A stretch of DNA of 61,469 nt from Treponemataceae bacterium (GTDB lineage: Bacteria; Spirochaetota; Spirochaetia; Treponematales; Treponemataceae), in assembly GCA_024685655.1 (NCBI GenBank), contig JAIKVO010000160.1:1-61469 (forward strand), read 5' to 3'. The translations under genes and the position numbers were made by a program. Every line of letters begins with the position of its first letter. Positions within the stretch are counted from its first letter, which is position 1. Under the pieces are notes generated by a model. It worked only from the letters and a program-made list of their open reading frames with translations, was not told the DNA's origin and ran no database searches. Positions 57,334-61,469 of this stretch are shown here, piece after piece.

Positions 57334-58566
57334 TTATCTTTCGAAGTCAAAGCTTCTTTTATAGCGTTTTTGTACAGGTTCTGGTTTCCTGATAAGCCTT
57401 TCTGTCTCCCGAGCACGTTCTGCCAGAATCGTACAAAGACTGTTTTTCTTTTCGGAAATATGCCGGTTATGGCTGAAAAGTTCCTGTACAAAGACCTCAA
57501 TGCCGGATAGTTTCTCAAAAGGTAAATCCCTACAATGCGCCGAGCATGGAAGCTTCTTTAACTGTTCCTGATGCGTTTTTGCGAACGGTTTTGAAGCGGC
57601 TGTTCTGTTAATGTGCTCAGAATTATGTTGTAAATCATAAGCAGAGAAATCATGGAACAAAGAAGTTCCTGTGTCAAATACCGGCGCAAGTCCGATCCAG
57701 TCAAGGGTATCTGCGTTTCTGACGAATCCAAAGTTGTTAAAATGCCTGTCGGTATTCGCGATAATGCTGTCCACGACGAACATCTGACAGAGCTGTTTTT
57801 CTATATCAGGAATGGCTGACATACCCACGGCTTGGCAACATCTCAAAAAGTGCTGGTATTCTGACTCATTTTTTTCTTTTTTCAGCACATTTTTTATATG
57901 CCATGCACTGATTAGCTCCGTGTTGCCGTTAATAAAATCTTTACATGCAGAATAATACCTACCATCATGTTCCGCTATCAAATAATCCACATGAGGTATT
58001 CCAAGCCGCTTGCATATTTCTGCTGCCAGCACTTCATTGAACGGCTCCTGCTGACTTTCTCCGCTTCCACCCTTAAGGAGAACCCGGTCTCCGTTATCTA
58101 TAATCCATTTTTTCTTAAGCCAGCCGTCAGATGTATTGTCCGGTGACAACAGACTGAGCGAAGATATATCCTGCACGTCCAGATTACCGAAAAGTGCCTT
58201 GCCTACATCGTCTGAAAAATCATTCTCGAAGAAATTTACATCATGCCACGAAAGACCGCTTGAATCGGGATTAGCCCAATACTGGTCTGAGAGGCTTAAT
58301 CCAAAAGATTTTGTAACAAGCTGTTCTGTAGTGATATTTCCAAGAAGTTCGAGGGCATCGCTCAGGTTCTGACGGCTCGCCGGAATTGCCCGGCTTCTCC
58401 ACCATGTTCTGAACTGCTGTGTCAGAGAAATGTTTTTATCGTATTCTTTGAATATACCAACAGGAAGATGATGGGGATTCAGTACTGAAATGATTTCAGA
58501 GACTTCATCATAATCTGTTTTGAACGTGAGGACTGGAATATCTTTGTGGCAAAGAGTATAAATCAT
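57334..58566 (-). CDS. HipA-like kinase, convergent with the preceding one
   Basis: LSLSDQYWANPDSSGLSWHDVNFF, DGWLKKKWIIDNGDRVLLKGGSGESQQEPFNEVLAAEICKRLGIPHV, NTDRHFNNFG, APVFDTGTSLF; ends DFER. Confidence 0.85.
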   Translation of the reverse strand: MIYTLCHKDIPVLTFKTDYDEVSEIISVLNPHHLPVGIFKEYDKNISLTQQFRTWWRSRAIPASRQNLSDALELLGNITTEQLVTKSFGLSLSDQYWANPDSSGLSWHDVNFFENDFSDDVGKALFGNLDVQDISSLSLLSPDNTSDGWLKKKWIIDNGDRVLLKGGSGESQQEPFNEVLAAEICKRLGIPHVDYLIAEHDGRYYSACKDFINGNTELISAWHIKNVLKKEKNESEYQHFLRCCQAVGMSAIPDIEKQLCQMFVVDSIIANTDRHFNNFGFVRNADTLDWIGLAPVFDTGTSLFHDFSAYDLQHNSEHINRTAASKPFAKTHQEQLKKLPCSAHCRDLPFEKLSGIEVFVQELFSHNRHISEKKNSLCTILAERARETERLIRKPEPVQKRYKRSFDFER

Positions 58567-58636
58567 AATATTTCCACTGTTGGTTAATTATAGCATGATA
58601 CGGTCGTTTTTCAAACCCTAAGATGACCGTCCGGCT

Positions 58637-58802
58637 TGACTTTTTGCCTGGATATGATATTTTAGTTGTGTAAGTATGTCCGATGTCATCGGGCTTGCTT
58701 AACGAGAATAATTAAGTCTTTTCCTGAATACCATTTATTGCACAGTGCGGTAAGTAAGGAAAAGAAAGGACATGGCTGCTCAACCGGGCAGCTTTTTTTT
58801 TG
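58637..58802 (+). ncRNA. Candidate structured small RNA ending in an intrinsic terminator
   Basis: CCGAT-GTC-ATCGG hairpin, TCTTTTCCT (58717-58725) pairing with AGGAAAAGA (58757-58765), terminator GCTGC-tcaaccgg-GCAGC + T9 (58775-58801). Confidence 0.45.
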
Positions 58803-58863
58803 CCTGTCCGTGCAACTTGACGGTAATATATGTTAAGACATATAATCAAACAAAGGGGTTTGT

Positions 58864-59094
58864 ATGGAAAATGGGAAGAAAATAAATAAAGAATACCTTG
58901 AGGGCGGTCTTCCGAAATACCTCAAAGAATCTCTTGAGGAATACAAAATATCCCTTAAAAAAATCGAATCCGGACAAAAAGACCTGCGGTTTGACTTATA
59001 TTATGACGGTCTGCGCAGCAACATAAACGTCGCCGAGAACGGATACCAGATATCAAAAGAACAGGCGAACTATCTTAGAAACAAATATCTTTAG
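58864..59094 (+). CDS. Small partner protein of a HipA/CtkA-like kinase
   Basis: GLPKYLKESLEEYKISLKKIESGQKDLRFDLYYDGLRSNINVAENGYQISKEQANYLRNKYL; 8 nt upstream of the kinase. Confidence 0.6.
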   Translation: MENGKKINKEYLEGGLPKYLKESLEEYKISLKKIESGQKDLRFDLYYDGLRSNINVAENGYQISKEQANYLRNKYL

Positions 59095-59102
59095 GAGCAA
59101 AA

Positions 59103-60038
59103 ATGGCGTTCGAAATCGATTTTACGAGTTGTGAGAAAAGACATAAGAAATACGAAGGCGCGAACGGAAACAAAATCTCGATAATATATAACGATGATCT
59201 TTATATGCTGAAATTTCCTCCTGTGTCCAAAAGGAACAAGGCGATAAGCTATAAAAACGACTGTATATCAGAATACCTGGGATGCCATATCCTGGAAAGC
59301 CTCGGACTACCGGTACAGGAAACTCTGCTCGGTACTTATGATACAGGAAAAGAAAAGAAAATCGTTGTCGCCTGCAAAGACATTACCAGTCCTGACTGGC
59401 AGCTGATTCCTTTTGCCGGGTTGAAGAACGAAACGATAAACACACCTACGGAAGGATACAACACAGAATTGTCAGAGATACTTTCTACTTTCAACGAGCA
59501 GGAAGATTTCGAACCGGAAGAGTTAAAATCATTCTTCTGGCAAGCTTTTATAGGCGATTCTCTTATAGGCAATTGGGACAGGCATAACGGCAACTGGGGT
59601 TTCTTGTACAATCAGAAAACCGACAAAATAAGGCTTGCTCCGTTGTATGACTGCGGAAGCTCGTTGTATCCGGCGGCAGACGAAGAGACGATGAAGGCTA
59701 TTTTAACAGATGAGAACGAGTTCAAAGTCCGGATATATGAGAGACCTTATTCTGCAATCAAAGAGAATTGCGATAATATTAAATACTATGATTTTGTATC
59801 ATCTCTGAAAAACAAAGACTGCAACAAAGCCCTGAAAGAAATTTATCCCAGAATAGACATGGATAGAATTAACGGGATAATTGACGACACTCCGTATATA
59901 TCCGGGACTCAAAAGCTGTTCTACAAAAGGATGGTAGAAGGACGGAAAAGCCTTATTCTACAACCCTCTTACGAGAAACTTATAAAAATTGAGAAGAAAA
60001 AGAAACTTGCAAGAAAAGGTCATGAAATTGAGCGGTAA
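59103..60038 (+). CDS. HipA/CtkA-like Ser/Thr kinase
   Basis: SEYLGCHILESLGLPVQETLLG, VVACKDI, NWDRHNGNWG, APLYDCGSSLYP; ends EIER. Confidence 0.85.
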   Translation: MAFEIDFTSCEKRHKKYEGANGNKISIIYNDDLYMLKFPPVSKRNKAISYKNDCISEYLGCHILESLGLPVQETLLGTYDTGKEKKIVVACKDITSPDWQLIPFAGLKNETINTPTEGYNTELSEILSTFNEQEDFEPEELKSFFWQAFIGDSLIGNWDRHNGNWGFLYNQKTDKIRLAPLYDCGSSLYPAADEETMKAILTDENEFKVRIYERPYSAIKENCDNIKYYDFVSSLKNKDCNKALKEIYPRIDMDRINGIIDDTPYISGTQKLFYKRMVEGRKSLILQPSYEKLIKIEKKKKLARKGHEIER

Positions 60039-60234
60039 AAGAATCTATGCTTCCATTGCGGAAGCAAGGAAAGCAAGGAACATCTCACAGACGGAACTTT
60101 CAAGGATGACCGGGATAATACAGGCTGACATAAGCCGTATAGAGAACGGCAAGGCAAATCCGACTATAAACGTTCTAAAGCGTCTTGCGGACGCATTGGA
60201 AATGAAACTTTATCTTTTTTACGAGGCGAAATAA
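60022..60234 (+). CDS. Xre-family HTH protein (HipB/HigA-like)
   Basis: MKLSGKRIYASIAEARKARNISQTELSRMTGIIQADISRIENGKANPTINVLKRLADALEMKLYLFYEAK; overlaps the kinase 3' end by 17 nt. Confidence 0.88.
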   Translation: MKLSGKRIYASIAEARKARNISQTELSRMTGIIQADISRIENGKANPTINVLKRLADALEMKLYLFYEAK

Positions 60235-60321
60235 AAAAAAGATTTATAACTCCTAAATCACATAAAAGTTGAAGATTTGACAATTTTTTATAGGAGTTTT
60301 AATATTTGCGTATAATCTGCA

Positions 60322-60714
60322 ATGGAAGCCACAATTATGTGTAATAATAAGAATAGCATTCTCGGAAAAATCAAATGGGACTACAATTATTCCGATAGCG
60401 AACTTCTCGCTATAATAAATAATAAATCCTCTGATTCCAACGTAAGACGTTGTTTTTTTATTAAAAGTTTGCAAAGTTTGACATGGCAGGAACTTGTTGC
60501 ATTGTGGGGCATTAGTGAGTGCGACAGGCTGTATGATGACAAAACCAGGAAAGGGCTGTTTCCAAGACAACTGAGGGAAGTATATGACGGAGTATTCGAG
60601 CTATTACGAAACAAAACTTTATCCCATACAGAACGAAGTCCTGAAGAGCTTGAGCGATTTAAAGCTACCGTTCTATTTAACAGGCGGAACCGCATTAAGC
60701 AGAGGGTACTATAA
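60322..60714 (+). CDS. Putative partner/antitoxin of the AbiEii-like gene
   Basis: 130-aa ORF directly upstream of and overlapping the nucleotidyltransferase gene by 131 nt. Confidence 0.5.
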   Translation: MEATIMCNNKNSILGKIKWDYNYSDSELLAIINNKSSDSNVRRCFFIKSLQSLTWQELVALWGISECDRLYDDKTRKGLFPRQLREVYDGVFELLRNKTLSHTERSPEELERFKATVLFNRRNRIKQRVL

Positions 60715-61336
60715 TCACCGCTATTCTGATGACCTTGATTTTTTTGCAAACGATGACAAGGATTTTCTGTCCCATGCGGAGCTATGTATTGAACAACTTA
60801 GAAACAGCGGTTTCAAAGTAGATGTGGAGCCGTCAAATTCAGACAGTTTTTCGCGGATGTATGTAAACAGGAATACAAACGGATTAAACAAAGAAGGATT
60901 GAAAATAGACTTCGTGAACGATGTTAGCGTTCATTTCGGTAGCATAGAGAATACCCCGTTTTTTTACCGTACTGATTCTGTAAGGAATATCTTATCAAAT
61001 AAATATACTGCAATATACAGGCTGTCAATAAAGGACGTGGTGGATATTTGTGAGATAGCGAAGCATAATAGTTTCAACTGGAACGAGATAATAAATGAGG
61101 CAGAACAAAAGGAAGCCGGAATAGACCTGAAAGAAGTCGTTCAGATATTCAAAAGTTACGATGATAATTCCTATAAGAGTATAAAATGGACTGAATCGCC
61201 GGATTTCAAGGTGATAAGAAGCACGGTAGAGACCGTGGCTTATGATATGCTTACTTTGTCTGACAATTCATTATGCAAGGTCAGGAAAACCTTAAAAAAA
61301 TCACGTAATAAAACAGATTTTGAGATAGAGAGATAG
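60584..61336 (+). CDS. AbiEii-type nucleotidyltransferase toxin-like protein
   Basis: FYLTGGTALSRGYYNHRYSDDLDFFAND and KIDFVNDV are AbiEii/MNT signatures; ends FEIER. Confidence 0.8.
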   Translation: MTEYSSYYETKLYPIQNEVLKSLSDLKLPFYLTGGTALSRGYYNHRYSDDLDFFANDDKDFLSHAELCIEQLRNSGFKVDVEPSNSDSFSRMYVNRNTNGLNKEGLKIDFVNDVSVHFGSIENTPFFYRTDSVRNILSNKYTAIYRLSIKDVVDICEIAKHNSFNWNEIINEAEQKEAGIDLKEVVQIFKSYDDNSYKSIKWTESPDFKVIRSTVETVAYDMLTLSDNSLCKVRKTLKKSRNKTDFEIER

Positions 61337-61404
61337 TTGTACAAGGTAAAATTTTGTACCTGTTTAGGAAACTATTACAGAGAATTATTTTTTTCTTGCT
61401 AAAA

Positions 61405-61422
61405 TGTACAAAAAAATGTACA
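61405..61422. promoter_or_regulatory. TGTACA-N6-TGTACA paired palindromes upstream of the next gene
   Basis: atgtacaaaaaaatgtacaat, with further TGTAC sites at 61338-61343 and ~61355; RBS CAGGAG and ATG at ~61453. Confidence 0.45.
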
Positions 61423-61469
61423 ATAATTTTAACAGGAGAAATGCTATGGTATCAGAAATGACTATTACT

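Noticed and set aside
58772-58880. Small ORF MAAQPGSFFFACPCNLTVIY... running through the terminator
   Set aside because: The AAAGGA is too close to the ATG and the ORF consists mainly of terminator and leader sequence; no independent support.

Overview
The window has two parts. (A) About 1-18.9 kb looks like ordinary bacterial chromosome, probably Treponema-like by gene style, though I could not verify this. It carries a DAACS symporter (5' end cut off), a TauE/SafE gene broken by an in-frame TAA, an M16 peptidase lipoprotein, tRNA-Leu(CAG), an AraC regulator, a GH43 enzyme, a type-B carboxylesterase, an LplABC-type sugar ABC transporter, three uncharacterised genes and mfd. (B) About 19 kb to the window end looks like a large plasmid-, ICE- or phage-like element. 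It has ParA/ParB-like genes behind a structured leader, an orphan C5 DNA methylase, a replication-initiator-like gene, SSB-like genes, and a leftward operon (28-52 kb) of polyvalent proteins that includes a 4795-aa ORF (zincin + N6-MTase + SNF2 helicase) and a ComM/YifB-like AAA+ protein. This is followed by a PilZ protein, an HTH regulator, a dense array of four HipA/CtkA-like kinases and an AbiEii-type nucleotidyltransferase. The most interesting signals are: (1) a ~70-aa C-terminal coiled-coil module shared by three consecutive, otherwise different genes; (2) an SD-proximal palindrome TGCCGCAA-N2-TTGCGGCA before four successive cistrons; (3) a second palindrome family ACGGGTCA-N7-TGACCCGT, with six copies inside the Rep-like gene, one 24-bp identical copy in the giant ORF and one intergenic copy; (4) the four-kinase array with homologous small partner proteins, a shared basic-(D/E)xER C-terminal tail and a structured RNA candidate; (5) a ParA leader with consensus promoter, three hairpins, a 10-nt loop-loop complementarity and a terminator. 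All family calls are by eye from motifs; no database search was run.
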